Notes: generated from the sequence alone by a model not told the origin. A stretch of DNA of 64,000 nucleotides from Talinum fruticosum (GCA_021018815.1 JAITYX010000017.1:3038001-3102000), one strand, 5' to 3'. Positions 1 through 13,706 are shown, counted from the stretch's first letter. Numbers and translations: made by a program.

Positions 1-3000
1 AACACTTCTAAAGAATATCCACTTAACAAGAGTATAATATTAAATTATAAATAAAAGGGTTATTGATATGTGTTTTACAGCAAGATACCTTTTTGTTTTT
101 TTTAATTTTTTTAATATCTTGTTTCAACCTAAATTAACATCTTATATATTCTAAAATGACTAACTTTTTTAATATTTATAATTAATTATAGATTACAAAA
201 TTTAAATTTTTATCAAGTACACGACCAACCCTATTAGTGAAGATATATCATATATATATTTCATAATTGAGAAAAATTATACATAAAAATATGACACTAC
301 AGATTTTATCTCGTACACTATTATAATATTCAGTCAAATTAATTATTTTTTAATTTAATACGTAATAATAGTATACCTTTAAAGTCAAAATAAGATATTT
401 AGAAGATGTATTACCAAGATATATATGTTTTGCTAAAAAATCCATGCAAGAGTACTCCTTAGTCAATGGCTAAATTGTCTTTTAGATATAGAAAGAGACT
501 CAGGCATAGGCGAGTACCCCCTATTGGTAGGATATCGTGATCAATCATGTTGGGGGACCCGAATTGCTAAATGCGGCTTGACCCTTTTGATGCTATGTTT
601 GTGAAAAAACACGGTTCATCAATTTTTTGTGAAAGTTATACTCTTTCTTTGAAGGAATCCCTTTTTTTTTTCAAGTCGTAGACTAGTAGTTATAATGTAA
701 ATATAACAGATAAAAAGGGAGTACCATGCTCGTAACATATTTTATTCCCTATCTATTCGAAATATCTTAGTAAAAATATTATTTTAAAATTGCTAAACTT
801 TTATAGTATCTCAAAAAATAAATGAAAGTAGTTAGATTTTCATGTACGCTGAATGATTAGTTCTCCCATAAAAAGCATTTTTCGTCATGATAAATTCATG
901 GTGGGACTAATTGGATTGATAGCCACAAGGCATTGCCATAGTCACTAGGTTTTCAAAAAAGGGGTTGGGGCCTTTGGGCAATCCTATTGATAAGTCAATA
1001 GTAGGTAGGAATTGGTCGCTATCTACCCAAATTACGTTGATAATTAGATCCACATATAGGAATGTGTGAATGGCTCAGCACCTCATAATGCATGATTTGC
1101 TTGCCTCTTTTTTGATGTATAACTACAATTATTTGACATAATTGATGTTTGTGCCATACAATTTGAGCTGCACCATGTCAATCTGCCCTATATAAATTAT
1201 TTATCCACCCTACTCATCAATCATCATATGTGATTTTTGCATGTTGGAAAATCAGACAATATTAGACAAGATTATCTACTCATCCCTAATTTCACCCTAC
1301 TTCTGAATGTTTGGTGCCTTGCGTATTTTCAGCAAATATATGATGCATATGCTTAAGCAACCCCCCAAAAAAAAAAAAAAGAATCATATGGTGGGAAAAA
1401 ATATATATAATTTAGCGTATCATACTCGGATTATTTTTAAATTCTTTCAAACTGATTTTTTAATTAAAGATAGGCTACTGTTAGAGTTTAAACTTATCTT
1501 GAACCTTTAATCATCAGCTTAAACTTTTGGTTTAATTGGTTCTCGAACATGGTATCGTAATCTTTATAAACGAGAGGTTTCTATTCAAATCTCAACAACC
1601 CCTCATATTGATTATTGCCCAGGTAAAGGAAGCATCTATTGCATCCACGCTTCAAGATCAAAGCAGGCATTCGCATGAGGAGCGTGTTAGAATGACAAAC
1701 TTATTCTTAGGCGCTTCAACCATTAGATTAAACTTTTGATTGAGTTGGTTCTCAAATATGATATCGAGTCTTTCTAAGCGAGATATTTTAAGTTCGAATC
1801 TATTCCTAATCAGTTACTTCACAAATTATTAATTGATTTTTGGTTATTAGTGTTATGAGTTATGAAATGAAAGGAGGAGCTAATTGTATCTGAAAACAAA
1901 ACACAGAAACAAGTAGCGTGGGCGGCAGAGAATGATTCAGTTTGCAGCAACCGAGGCAGAATTTAATCAAATTTGTCTGATACGAATGGAAATTTGGACC
2001 CGTGATGTACTTCGAATTCCCACTCACTGACTATACTGGAAGACTGGTCACCCATCGCACAACATTACAATTCACATCAAACAAAACACACTACACAGTT
2101 CTACTCTCGGAAATTCATTTCTCACTCTATCTACATTTTATTTTCACTATTTTTTCCAGATTATAATTTAGTTTTCTTTTTGGGTTTAGAAAAAACCAAA
2201 GCTCAAAAGGGTTTTGAATGGAACGCAAATATAAACTGCTGTTGTACCACCCCCTGACATGTCACTTTGAGACTCACCGACACAGTGTGTGGATCATGTG
2301 GGCCCTTTTATCATGATCAGGTCCCACCGTGAATTTAATTTAAATATAATATATATTATAGTATATAATCTACTTATATTCATTCATTCGCCTTAAAAAT
2401 GTTTTTATTTCGAGGTATATGGTTTCTATGAATATAGACTATTAAGAGTATATGGGATATGAGAATGATAAGATAAGCACTAGGTTAGCTTGACTAAGGC
2501 ATCTCGCAAGCACAAACTTGTAAGCATTTTGTCTCCTGAAGAGACACCTTATTTTGTCCAAAAATTAAACCCTTAATAACTACTCTATGAGAATTACTAC
2601 TAAATTAAGGCCTGTTTGGCTCCAAATTTATAATATATTAATATATATATACTTTGTAAAGAATATATGAGATCGAGATGGATGTGAAACAAGATCATGA
2701 ATAGAGTAAAAGAACGATAATAAAACGAATCATATGAGCAAACTTGAAAACCCAATATGAGAAAAATTATGAGGTTCGAATGAATAAAATTCGCCATAAA
2801 AGGAGAGATTACAAATCATCTCAAAGTGATATGCCAAAAAAAAAAAATCAATAATAAGAGATTACCTCACTCTCTCACTCTCTCACTAATCAAGAAAAAT
2901 GGATTAACTTTTGGTGGATGTAAAATGGTGGATGAAGACCCTCTCAGTAGCCTCTTGAAGTCACTCACAATGTGTCTTGGAAGCCTTGCCCGAAACACTC

Positions 3001-4050
3001 AGCAAACACAGCAAATAACACAGCGAAAAATGAAGCAGACGAAGAGCCGCACGGCCCGTGATGTCCAGTTCTCATCCGTTAAATGTGCTGTGCGTGGCTA
3101 CGGTCCGTGGAAAGCAAAGTATGACCGTGGGTTTGGCAAAAACAGCTGGGCATGACTTCAATTGACGCAAGAAACTGGGGCAATTCCAAAGCATCAAAAT
3201 GGAATTTGGCCACCAACCTAACATACTTTATACTCCTTTTTTTTATTTGAAAAGGTTCAAGTCGAATTTCATATCGGCAGTACAAAACCTGAAATAATAA
3301 ATATTAATTAAAAAAATTCAAGTCAAATTACAAAAATTGAGATGGGATTTACTGGCAGGCAGGAGCAGTGTTATGGAAAAGTTGGTTCCCTTAGTAAATC
3401 GTGGAAAAGCTGATTAGGGATTACGATTGACTAAACTACTTCTAATAACAGTACTAAAAGTTAGCATTATTAGTGATAAAGTGAGCGGCAAATCCGGAAA
3501 GAGATTGCAAAAGTAGGTGTTAAACAATCTTAAGAGTCAAGTCTCCCCCACCCAGCAGATCTACATGTTTTATAACTATAATTAATGTACTACTATCTAC
3601 ACTACAAAATATCGAGATCCAAATGTAGGTAGTTTACCCTTATAAACATAGAGGTTAATTCCGAGAGACATATTTACTTACTGCTGGTTACAACAGAGTG
3701 GGGGCAAGTGTGGGTAGTTGTCTATGTGGGTTTTGCTTAGTTCTGGGCAGTGTGAATGTTTTATTTAATGAAGTGACAATTTTCATAAACAGTAGAACGT
3801 AAACATGGGTACAAGTAGAACAGAAAAGAGAGAAAGAAGGGGACAGTGTGAATGTTTAATTTAAGGGCATTTATTGTTAAAGCATTACTACTTACTGCTA
3901 GAAATGGCAAAGGTGAAAGGGAATTATTAGCAGCAGTGGGCAGTGGTAGTAGTAGTAGAAGTATATTAAGCTTTTCTTTCGTCCTGAGTTTCATCATTAT
4001 AACGACCTCATTCGTCCCCCAAAATCATTGATTCTCTAAGGAATCAGATT
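1..4050. other. AT-rich intergenic region, no gene recognised
   Basis: Very AT-rich sequence with only short open frames that lack recognisable domains or a plausible exon chain. It holds two diverged copies of a dispersed repeat near 1508-1590 and 1714-1800 (listed separately). The last few hundred bases probably include the promoter of the downstream QUA2-type gene. I see no RNA gene here. Confidence 0.6.
1508..1800. repeat. Two diverged copies of a dispersed plant repeat
   Basis: Copies at about 1508-1590 and 1714-1800 share the order 'taaacttttg..tt.a.ttggttctc.aa.at..tatcg', followed by a 'gcgag/acgag' block and a 'tcaaatct/tcgaatct' end. The ending resembles a tRNA B-box and the middle resembles the 'tggtatc' core of a retroelement primer-binding site. 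No LTRs or terminal inverted repeats could be drawn, so the class is open. Confidence 0.4.
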
Positions 4051-4155
4051 ACGCGCTCACGGTTTCAGCATACAAAAAGGGAAAGAGAGAACAATGTGAG
4101 GGTGGAGAGATATTGAACTCTGAACACACACATTTCTCAGTTCCTTTCTGGGATT

Positions 4156-4160
<5 letters not shown>

Positions 4161-4186
<26 letters not shown>
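4161..4186. repeat. (CT)n microsatellite in the QUA2 5' leader
   Basis: Uninterrupted CT dinucleotides just before a good splice donor (cag|gtactg at 4213/4214). The run probably lies in the first, non-coding exon of the QUA2-type gene; the acceptor of that leader intron is at 4737-4739 (gcag). Pyrimidine-rich leaders of this kind are common in plants. Confidence 0.7.
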
Positions 4187-4187
<1 letters not shown>

Positions 4188-4757
4188 CCCTCTCGGTTCA
4201 AGCTCAACTTCAGGTACTGACCTATACCCATCTCTGTCTCTTTCTGTTTAGACATTGATATCATTGAATTATCAGCTGTTTGATTGGATTGATCTGAATT
4301 CATTCTTATGTTTTGCTTTTTAATGTTTGGGTTGTATCTAGTTCTTGGTTAATGGGTTCTTATTAGTGAACTGAATTTTGAATAAAAACAGAAGTGTTGG
4401 GTCGATAGTGGCTGGCTGAAAACACCTAATTGCTTGATTTGATGTGATTCTGCACTTGGAAATTTGGCACCGTATACTAGGTTAACTCAATTGGATCTTC
4501 CTTTGTAGAAAGGTAGTGATGGATTTAAGTTCGAACTGAACTGTACTATGCCTTTTGTCCTCCTTATGCTTCAGAGTGAAGAATTTGTCATCTGAAAGTG
4601 TGTGCACTGCAATCTGAAGTAGAATCTCCCTCTCTCTCTATCTCTTCAGAGTGGGCATTTCCATATTAGAACAAAGTGTAGTCCTTTTGGTTTGTTCAAA
4701 AGTACAGTTTCTCTGAACTGTTGCAAACTACCTTTGCAGGCTTCTTGACTGGAAAAA

Positions 4758-7700
4758 ATGACAAGGCCTCTGCAGAGGGGCATATTCGGTGAGCATCGTC
4801 GGTTTTCTGGTAGCAACCATGGCTCCTGGGACTCTCAAGACTCACAGATGAAAGATAAACCAGAAAAAGACGATACTCATGCTGATCGTTCTTTCTCAGA
4901 CCACAGCTATTTATCTGTGAAATTCCCAGTTCGATTACTTTCTTTAGATAACTGTTCTTCAAAGCTGGGGGAAAATGATGGTTTTACAACTGAACTATTT
5001 AGCAGTGGCAGTCCAAGAAGTCGGCATAAGTTAGCCTTGCTTCTTCTCAGGATCAGTTTAATTGTCGTCGTAGTTCTGGCCCTGATAGGATCCTTTTGGT
5101 GGACAATTTCGATTACCTCATCATCGAGAGTCCACATATATCGTAGCTATAGAAGACTGCAAGAGCACCTTGTCTCAGATCTTACAACCATTGGTGAGCT
5201 CTCTCAAGGGCCATCAAAGTGGAGAGAATTGGACTTCTGTTCTGTGGACTATGAAAATTTTGTTCCTTGCTACAATGTTTCTGAAAACTCAGCATCGGGT
5301 TACTCCGACGGTGATGAGTTTGATCGTCACTGCGAGAACAATGTGAGACAGAATTGCTTAGTTTCATGTCCTGTAAATTATAGGATTCCACTAAGGTGGC
5401 CTACCGGAAGAGATGTGATATGGGTTGCAAATGTTAAGATTACAGCTCAAGAAGTACTTTCTTCCGGAAGCTTAACCAAAAGGTGAATGGAAACTGACAA
5501 ACTGTCATGAACCATGGGTTCTGTTTGGTATTCGTGTTTCATTTTTTAAATCGTCATCCTATTCTGATTGCAGGATGATGATGTTAGAGGAAGAGCAGAT
5601 TTCTTTCCGTTCTGATTCCCTGACATCTGATAGTATTGAGGACTACTCACATCAAATTGCAGAAATGATTGGCCTAAGAAGTGCCTCCAATTTCGTGCAA
5701 GCAGGGGTATGTTGCCTAGATTGTTAAATGCTGCTCTGTAAAAACTTCTCTTCCATCTTTTTGTTTCCATACCAGTTTTTTGTTTGTTGGTAGTTCGGTT
5801 AATAAGTCATTACTGGTACACTGTTTCTAAAGATTTGGCTATTTTCTCCCTAGTGTTCAGCACTTCAGCTAGCTTGGGCATAAAGCACTTTTTAGGATAT
5901 ACTCAGTTTTTGTCCCCGTACCCTTTTGTGACCACTACCTAGGTGGTATTAGATATCAATCTCCCTGTGTATCACTATGAAATACAGGCTAAGCATAGAA
6001 GTTAAAAGTAAGTTTCCTTTTATGTACTCTTCTTCCCATAAAATTGCGTATGTTAACTGGTCCTACAATACTTGAGACAGGGTTCTCGTACTTTTAACTT
6101 CTACGCTGCTGATCATGACTTAAAAAGCATCTTTCCTCATACAGGTGAGAAATATCCTAGATATAGGATGTGGATATGGCACCTTTGGAGCGCATCTCTT
6201 CACAAACCGGTTGCTTACCATGTGCATTGCACCCTATGAGGCTTCAGGTAGTCAAGTTCAACTCACACTTGAAAGAGGTCTTCCTGCAATGATTGGTTCC
6301 TTCACTGCAAAACAGTTGCCGTACCCATCCCTTTCTTATGATATGGTGCATTGTGTGCGATGTGGCATTGACTGGGATGAGAAAGGTACTAATTTCCAGT
6401 TGTCAATTGCAATATTGTACTAGAGAGGCTCTTCTTGTGCTTTAAGTGTGACTTGGTGAAATGGAATTTGTCAGAGAGTTTAGTTGCAATATCCATTTGC
6501 GGCAACATGTTTCACTTTTCCTACTTAGGATCTCAGGTTTAACAAATGAAAACAATTCGCTATTGCAGATTGCTTATACTTGGTTGAGGTTGATAGACTC
6601 TTGCGACCTGGTGGATATTTTGTTTGGACTTCACCTCTTACTAATGCCCGCAATAAAGTCAACCAGAAGAGGTGGAATCTTATTCGGGACTTTGCAGAGA
6701 ACCTCTGTTGGGAATTGCTCTCACAACAGGATGAAACAGTTGTATGGAAGAAAACTCCTAAAAGGAGTTGTTATTTTTCTAGGTCAGTTTTTAACCTGAT
6801 TTGCCACTATAAGATGTGCAATACCTTGCTGTTTGTGCTAGTCCAGGTAGTGATAGTGGGTGACAAGCAGTGGTGAATTTCTTAAATTTCAGGAAACCAG
6901 GTTCGAGCCCAGTGGTATGCAGCAGGAATCAGGATGTGGAATCTCCTTATTATCAACCACTACGAACTTGCATTGGAGGAACTCATAGCAAGCGCTGGAT
7001 TCCTATTGAGGAAATGCCAACTTGGCCCTCTCGAGTCAAGTTGAATGCAAAGGAACTTCAAGCTCATGGTAGGTTTTGGTGATTTTGATTTATGTGACAT
7101 TTCTAACAATTCATATTGATGGATTATTTTGTGTGCTGTTACTATGGTCTGTGATTTCCCAATACATGTTTGATTTGGCAGGACTACATCCAGAAGACTT
7201 GGCTGAAGAGAGTGCAAATTGGAACTCAGCAATCCGCAATTATTGGAGTCTTCTCTCACCTCTGATTTTCTCCGATCATCCAAAGAGACCTGGTGAGGAG
7301 GATCCCTCTCCTCCCTACAACATGCTTAGAAATGTGCTAGACATGAATGCTCGGTTAGGTGGTTTCAATGCTGCTTTACTTGAAACTGGAAAGTCTGTGT
7401 GGGTCATGAATGTTGTACCGACTACTGGACCCAACTACCTACCCTTGATTCTCGATAGGGGATTTGTGGGTGTATTACACGATTGGTAAGCATGAAGTAT
7501 CCCTCACATTCCACTCTGCGTTTGTAAGATAACTTGTTAGGGAATCAACTAACATGCTTTCTGTTCATGTAGGTGTGAAGCATTTCCGACATACCCTAGA
7601 ACTTATGACATGGTGCATGCTGATGGTCTTCTCTCCATAGAGATTTTTTCCCATCGCAGATGCAACACATTTGATATATTGATTGAAATAGACCGAATAC

Positions 7701-7973
7701 TTCGCCCAGAGGTACTTACATATTAGCCTAAAGAATTCTGGTTGAAAGTCTCATTTGTCCACAGCTTGTGGCTTGTAATAAGCTGATAACATGACACAGT
7801 GTAATTTTGTTGCTCAGGGATGGGTGATTTTTCGAGACACAGCTTCTCTGATTGAGTCAGTGAGACCCCTCATAGCACGACTGAGATGGGAGGCTCGAGT
7901 CATTGAGATAGAGAGCAATAATGATGAGAAACTCCTTATATGCCAGAAACCTTTATTCAAGAGGCACACCTAA
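4758..7973 (+). CDS. QUA2: QUA2/TSD2/OSU1-type pectin methyltransferase (putative SAM-dependent)
   Basis: Eight exons join in phase: 4758-5482, 5574-5706, 6145-6385, 6569-6782, 6893-7068, 7182-7485, 7573-7711 and 7818-7973, giving 695 aa (Arabidopsis QUA2 is about 684). The start keeps the family N-terminus ([11 protein letters not shown], an SRHK block, then one membrane segment at about residues 92-116 ending FWWTISI), the type II Golgi topology of this family. The lumenal DUF248 domain has the SAM-binding motif ILDIGCGYG at about 290-298, a second motif NVLDMNA, and a C-terminal EGWVIFRDT motif. By family knowledge it is needed for homogalacturonan synthesis or methylesterification and for cell adhesion. 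It is intact, with no frameshift. A leader intron is likely (donor 4214, acceptor 4739). A plain PMT paralogue is the main alternative, but the N-terminus favours QUA2 itself. Confidence 0.93.
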
Positions 7974-9001
7974 TGATTCATTAGACATCAGCCATTGGTC
8001 TGTCTGCACGAATGGTTCGTCATAGATATTCTTTTACTACCAAAGGTACCAGAGAGTGAGGAGGAAGCTTGACAATTTTGAAAACAAGAAAAAGGGTCAT
8101 ATACAAGAAATGAGAGGAACAAGTTCATTCTTTAAATCGAAGCTAATCACAAACCCCTATGGAGCCGTAAGGCAAACATAGGCCCCCACCATCAAACCCC
8201 ACCCCCCCGCCCCCAATCCCTGAAAAAAAAGGCCTACTCCCTTCTCCTGTAATTACTCATTGGAGACACAGGTCAGTGATTTTATAAAGTATAGAAAAAT
8301 CCTTCTCTTACATCTGTCCTCGTCTTTTAAGCTTTTACATTGTATACAATGACTGGTAAATAACTGAAAGCATCATCGACTGCAGTACATATGACATATA
8401 CCACTCTGGGTAGTAATTTTCCTTTTGCAGTTTCAACCCTAAGACTTTCCCTGCATTTTCATTGTGGAAATTTCCAATCAAAGCATTCATTAGCAGTTTC
8501 AAAAATCACACACGTCTTTAACTTCTAACTCGTGAAGGTGACTTGTTTCAAAGCAGGATTTAACTTCGTTATGGTGATTATGCTTATTTACTATCTCATC
8601 ATAGTTCAGACTTCGATCTCACTCTTCAATGTGTTATTGTGCCATGTATTCTTCTTATTACAAGGTCTAACACTATGATACTGCTGTTAGACAAAAGTTA
8701 TGACCTCCGGGAATTGGGTTCCATTGCATTTGTGTTCTTTCAGTTAAATGTCATTGTCTAAGCCTTTACAATCAAGAATCTAATCAAGAATCTGCTAGAA
8801 TTGAAGCAACTGGGAGCAGGGGTGAATTTATGCTACCAATGGTTGAACTGCTAGAAGTGTTGAGATATCTGTTTACAAAATATTGTTGAACCTTCCTTCA
8901 AATTTACAAAGATTGAAAAACCGAACTGGTCAAAAAGGAAATGGTTTCTAAAAGACATGAAACTTCAATGAATAGAACACTAGTGACATGGAGGCGTATG
9001 C
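7974..9001. other. 3' regions shared by two convergent genes
   Basis: About 1 kb between the stop codons of the QUA2-type gene (+) and the LRR gene (-). It holds T-rich and A-rich stretches suitable for polyadenylation on both strands and a C-rich patch near 8190-8215. No coding exon or RNA gene was recognised. Confidence 0.6.
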
Positions 9002-11520
9002 TTATGTACTGATACTCAAGCCTGATCGTTTATTGGTTCGACTTTTTGAGTTGGTTCTGCTTCTCTGCACAATACCTAGACTGCTCCTTGGACTGGTCAA
9101 TTGTGCTCCATTTTGACTTGCCTTCTTCGATAATCGACAACGTACACTCCAACTGTTGCTTCGGGAGGTGGTTTTGGCAACAATATCCTTAGATACTTCT
9201 CGAGCTCTATGTTGGTTAACTGCCTGCTTGTTTAGGTATGCTAGCTTGGGTAAAAGTCCACAGATGGCCTTTTTAAGCTGGTCTTCACTCAGGTTCTTTT
9301 GTATTGGATTTCCCGACAGATTTAGAGCGAGCAAAGTGCTGTAATTGGCAACAATCTGGCCCATAGCCTTTTTCGAGGTTATTTTGTTGAAGCTTAGGTC
9401 CAGAACTGTAAGTTTATGCAATCTGTGCAGCCCCTCAACTTCACTGATTTTATTGCCAGCCAGGTACAACTCTTTCAGCTGTCTACAATTTGCAACTCCT
9501 GATAGTGGTGGTAATCCAAAGTGATGATTAAAACATATGCAAAATTTATGATCACTCATTTTTAAAAAAAGGAAGCACAAGACTAAAGATAATTACCATG
9601 TCCAAGTCGGGAGATTCTATTGTAGCTTAGATCAAGTACTCGCAATCGGGTTAGCTCCCTGAGTCCTTCAATAGTGCAGATCCTGTTCCTCGACAAATCA
9701 AGGACGTGAAGCCCCTTTGGTAGTGATCCAGCAGTAATTTGCACTGCAAAAGAAATAAGCCACACCAGCAAACACGCTGATTAGCAAGAGTTCTATATCT
9801 AAATAATTTGAGGGAATAGAATACCTATGGAGTTGTTTGATAAATTGATGGACCGGAGAGATGAAAATTGAGAGATCATAGGGACAATTCTCAAGCCCAT
9901 CCCAGATATGTGAGCGGTAATTGAGGAGGAGTTCAGCGTTTGGATCACTGCATTGGCATGTAGGAGCTCCTTTGATAAATTCACTCTGGAATGTGAATAC
10001 AGATGGGTCGTGCCTTTTGCCATTGACCCAGTGACCTGAGGTGAAGGTGGAAAGATAATTTCCTCGGCATCAATCTCCCCTTCTGCAAAAGAGCTTGTCT
10101 GTTGAACCTCAAGGTGGTCATTCACCCAATCATCCACCCTCTTTAGGGGGACGTCTCCCCAGAGAAAGCTGCCCACTGATTCTGAGGCCAAAACCCTGAT
10201 ACTCCAAGCTGGAATTCATCACATACCTGCTCATCATTGTCCTCATGGTCGCATTTGTGACTGCCTGTCTCTGAAGATGAGTTTGGTGATTCTAATCTGC
10301 TGAGTTCCTTGACTTGATCAGGCTCAAGCGTGTCTGATGAGTACCCACCTTGTTGATTAGCTGAAGCAAGTTGGGATACCTTGGTTTTAGTACTGTTTGG
10401 TTTCTTCAAGTTCCTGTGGCTCCAGAGGAATAATTTCCACCATATTTTCCTGCTCCTTGAAGGCAAAATTTGGCTGTAAGAATGCTTTTTCAACATCACT
10501 TTATCAGCACTGTAGTGCGAGATGGAAGATGACTGGCTGCAAGGAGACCCTATGTCCTCCTTTACTTTCTCAGTTAGCTCTTGTAAGTCTTCTAATGACT
10601 GAGACTTGGAAGACGGCAACTCATAAGCTATCTTCTTGAGTAATTCGCTTGTTTCAAGGCTCGAGCAAGATCGTTGGAGCTCTTGTGAAAAGCATTGTTC
10701 TTCCCCATCCATTCCACGGTCACTGATGTGCCTATGTTGGATGAGATCAACTCCCTCTACATTAGTATTTCCCTCCACAGAATGCTTATTGACCACTTCT
10801 GAAGATGACGGTTCATTAGGATCCAATACTGTCCTTCCTACTTGAATGCATCCCTTACACATATTGGTATCGCAGGTCTGAAGGTTATCACTCCTACTAG
10901 GTGCCTTGCTCTCACACTCGTTTTCTCTTTCGTATGTCACCTCTTTTGCTTCCTTCTCAATATGGTTCTCAGGATCCATTGTCTTCACTTTGCGGCTAGA
11001 GTTCTCAGGGATGTCTGATGGCTCTGAGATGCTGAAAGAGGATGTATTTGACTCCTCTGGCTCCCTCTCGACGGGGTTCTCAGGATCCATTATCTGCACC
11101 TTGCAGCTAGAGTTCTCAGGGATGTTAGATGGCTCTGAGGCACTGAAAGAGGATGTATGGGACTCCTTTGGTTCCCGCTCAATAGGGTTCTCAGCGTTCA
11201 TTACTTTTTCATTGCAACTAGAGTTCTCAGAGATATCGCAGAATGGCACTGAGGCATCAAAAGATGTTGAGTTCATTTCAACATTTACAGAAGATACTAG
11301 TGGTTGCTCCAGCTTCACTTCCAGACTTTTACGCGCATTGATAGCCTTAGCATCAAGAATAAGTTTTCGTCTACCCTGTTGACAAAGAAAAAATTGACAA
11401 TGTCAGCTTATCCAATTGCCACTAAATCTCTCACCGAATGAGATAGAACCGGACTTGATTACTACACACCTTCACTTTCTTCTTCTTCCCAACGAAGCAG
11501 CAGTATTTGAACAATGCCAT
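9002..11520 (-). CDS. LRR protein, 'outer arm dynein light chain 1-like' family
   Basis: Four exons on the minus strand: 11520-11470 (start MALFKYCC), 11375-9825, 9743-9597 and 9498-9002. With one base restored at 10146-10150 the chain gives 748 aa. The first two thirds are a Ser/Glu-rich low-complexity region with 37-residue repeats. It leads into a conserved block (KIWWKLFLWSHRNL, then a WAAFSGE...RVDDWV segment). The C-terminal third has about six SDS22-type leucine-rich repeats (for example LHVLDLSRNRICTIEGL and LKELYLAGNKISEVEGL) and a basic tail. The name comes from animal and algal LRR relatives; angiosperms have no axonemal dynein, so the plant role is unknown and probably a scaffold. 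By memory its Arabidopsis counterpart At1g78230 also lies beside QUA2. The frame break is probably a sequence error (see findings). Confidence 0.82.
10935..11228 (-). repeat. Tandem 111-bp coding repeat (37-aa unit) in the LRR gene
   Basis: Two full units (11228-11118 and 11117-11007) and a partial third (11006 to about 10935) lie in exon 2. Each unit starts ENSS and continues with a variable KV.IMDPEN.(V/I)E.E block and an SF(S)xSEPS(N/D)IP end. The copies differ at several codons, so the expansion is not recent. The repeats fall in the acidic low-complexity N-terminal part, away from the LRRs. Confidence 0.85.
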
Positions 11521-12500
11521 GTTGATTAAATTCACTTGGATTGGTCAAGTATAAGATTGCAGAAAACAATGAAAGACACAAAATCCTGCAGGCTTTTTAT
11601 TTACTGTACAGTATGTTACTATACAATTGAAGCTCACGTCTCTGACTAGGTGAGAAATTCACATTGGAATTCAATTAGTTTGAAGTATCAGCCATTGTCA
11701 ACGGGTAGGCGCCAAACCAATGATTGGCAGAGATATGAAAAGGGAAGTCCCTTTTCAACTTGAGCACAACACACCCTCCACCACAAGGAGTGAGGAGCGA
11801 TCCTCGCAATCTTGGCCAGAGTGTTGATATGCTCAACAAGCTATCTTCCGAAATCTCTCCACTGCATTCAAAGTTTTCTTTCATTAGTTCATGACAAGAT
11901 AAAACCATGGCAAACAGATTCTAGATTACCAAACCAAAATGACCCAAACTTATACTCGCAACTCTAACTAGTTCATCTTAGGTGAGAGCGTCTCACAAAA
12001 ACTTATCAGCAGAGCCAATTCTATGTCAACCCTCACCTTTCTTGTCATACTCCATATCAATCGTCTCAACATAACTTATTGCAAGATGGACTCACCCAAG
12101 AGCTCGTAGGGTTCCTACATAGGACAGGGTTTGGGGGCATATATGCATGCAATTTTGCAACATGGAATCACAGAAACATCTCTAATTTGACATTTGCTAA
12201 CTTCAAGATTGTCGTCTAATAATTTGGCTGCTATAAGCCAAATATAGACAGTTTCTGGGTTGATCAAAAGACCCAAAAACACAAAAATTCACGACTTAGA
12301 CTACAAACTTGCCTCTAAAAAACAATAAGCAGACCAAACTGTTGGGGAAAGAGCTTCAAGTTTCGACATTCAAGTGTTAATGATGATGAAAAACCCATAA
12401 AAACTTCACAATCAAGAAAAAGAATTTAACAAAAACATAGGACACATGGGTAAATTGAAAAAAAAGGGGTGAGATTTAAGAAGGGAAATGGGTAAGATTA

Positions 12501-12760
12501 CCTGTGGAAACTGGACAGAGCCAGGTTCACAGATGGAGGAAGAAGGAATGGAGCAAAGAACAAGGAAGGAAGAATAGCGTTGCTTGGACATGGGCATATG
12601 GGTTTGAGGAAGAGAACGTCCAAATAAGTACACAGGAGCGGGAAGAGAGGGGGAGAGAGGGAGAGGGAGAGGGAGAATCGGTGAGCGGGTTATTTTCTGG
12701 GGAGTCAATAGCGAACAGAATTATTTGTTCCTTCTCAATTGCGGTATCCTTGACTCTTTC
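12501..12760 (-). promoter_or_regulatory. Probable 5' UTR exon and promoter-proximal region of the LRR gene
   Basis: A strong minus-strand donor (ccacag|gtaatc) sits at 12501/12500, well upstream of the ATG at 11520. This implies a non-coding first exon and a leader intron of just under 1 kb. The exon is GA/CT-rich (about 12640-12680). Only the donor is clear; the leader acceptor before 11520 is uncertain. Confidence 0.5.
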
Positions 12761-13706
12761 CTCGTCCCCATATAAAATAGCACTACTAGTAATAGTATGC
12801 TAAATTTACTAATGTACTCTAATTTTAATTAGTTTAGTATTGCATGGAATACTTTGTTTCATATGTTTGAAATGTATGTAAAATTTATTTTTAATGAAAA
12901 AAATTATTATCAAACTAATGGATCTCATATGAGAAGATGGGAGGAAAAAAAATGTATGTAGTTAATTTATTATGATTTTATTAAAAATGAAAAATAAAAA
13001 AATAATTATAAGAAAATGTGAATTTGATGGAATGAGTGAAAATGGAAAATTTAAATTTAAATTTAACAACACTTATATGAGTTTTTCCGAATTCATCATT
13101 CTCTCTCCCTTTTAAATTTGCACTAGACTTGAAACATTATTTTTCTTGAAGTGGGATAAATATCCATATAACTATGCAAGGATATTTGATACTTTCGATT
13201 ATTTTTTAAAAATTAGATTTTTCCAAGTAAAAAAAAAAACATCACTAACTCGTGAAAGCCCTAACTTTAGGTAGTAGAGAAAAACTTATCAATTTTTAGT
13301 TTTTGAGCTATATATTTTTTAATAAAAATAAAATTAAAATCCTCATAAAAATAAAGACACTTCAAACCTTTAAAAATTAAAAGTTAAGTCCCCAAACTAA
13401 TAAGAAAATTAGGTGGAGGTCCTTAAAACCAAAAAAAAAAAACCAATCCCCCATAACATTCACTTTTTTTAATCAACCACTTTGCTTAAATAGTATCAAT
13501 TTACGCATTATTTATTTTAAATGTGAGTATTTTAAGAAAAGTGAATTTATGGTATTTTTAAATTTAGATCCTTGAATATTTAAAGTGAGAAAATGTTTGG
13601 GCCTCGCAGTAATGGAAAAAATATAGAGCCCAAGAAATAAGCCCACATCTTGAAAAATGTGAAATCTGAATCCACTCCAGCGGCCCATTGTTGAGGCCTC
13701 GCGCTC
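12761..13706. other. AT-rich divergent intergenic region
   Basis: This lies between the 5' ends of the LRR gene (-) and the MBD8-like gene (+), so it should carry both promoters. It is mostly A/T runs. The CT-rich stretch from about 13720 onward is probably the leader of the MBD8-like gene. No other gene was seen. Confidence 0.55.

Noticed and set aside
2608..2640. MITE end (ggcctgtttggctcc)
   Set aside because: No matching inverted end or target duplication was found within the next kilobase.
2826..3155. 109-aa plus-strand open frame
   Set aside because: Composition and lack of any domain or splice partner suggest chance.
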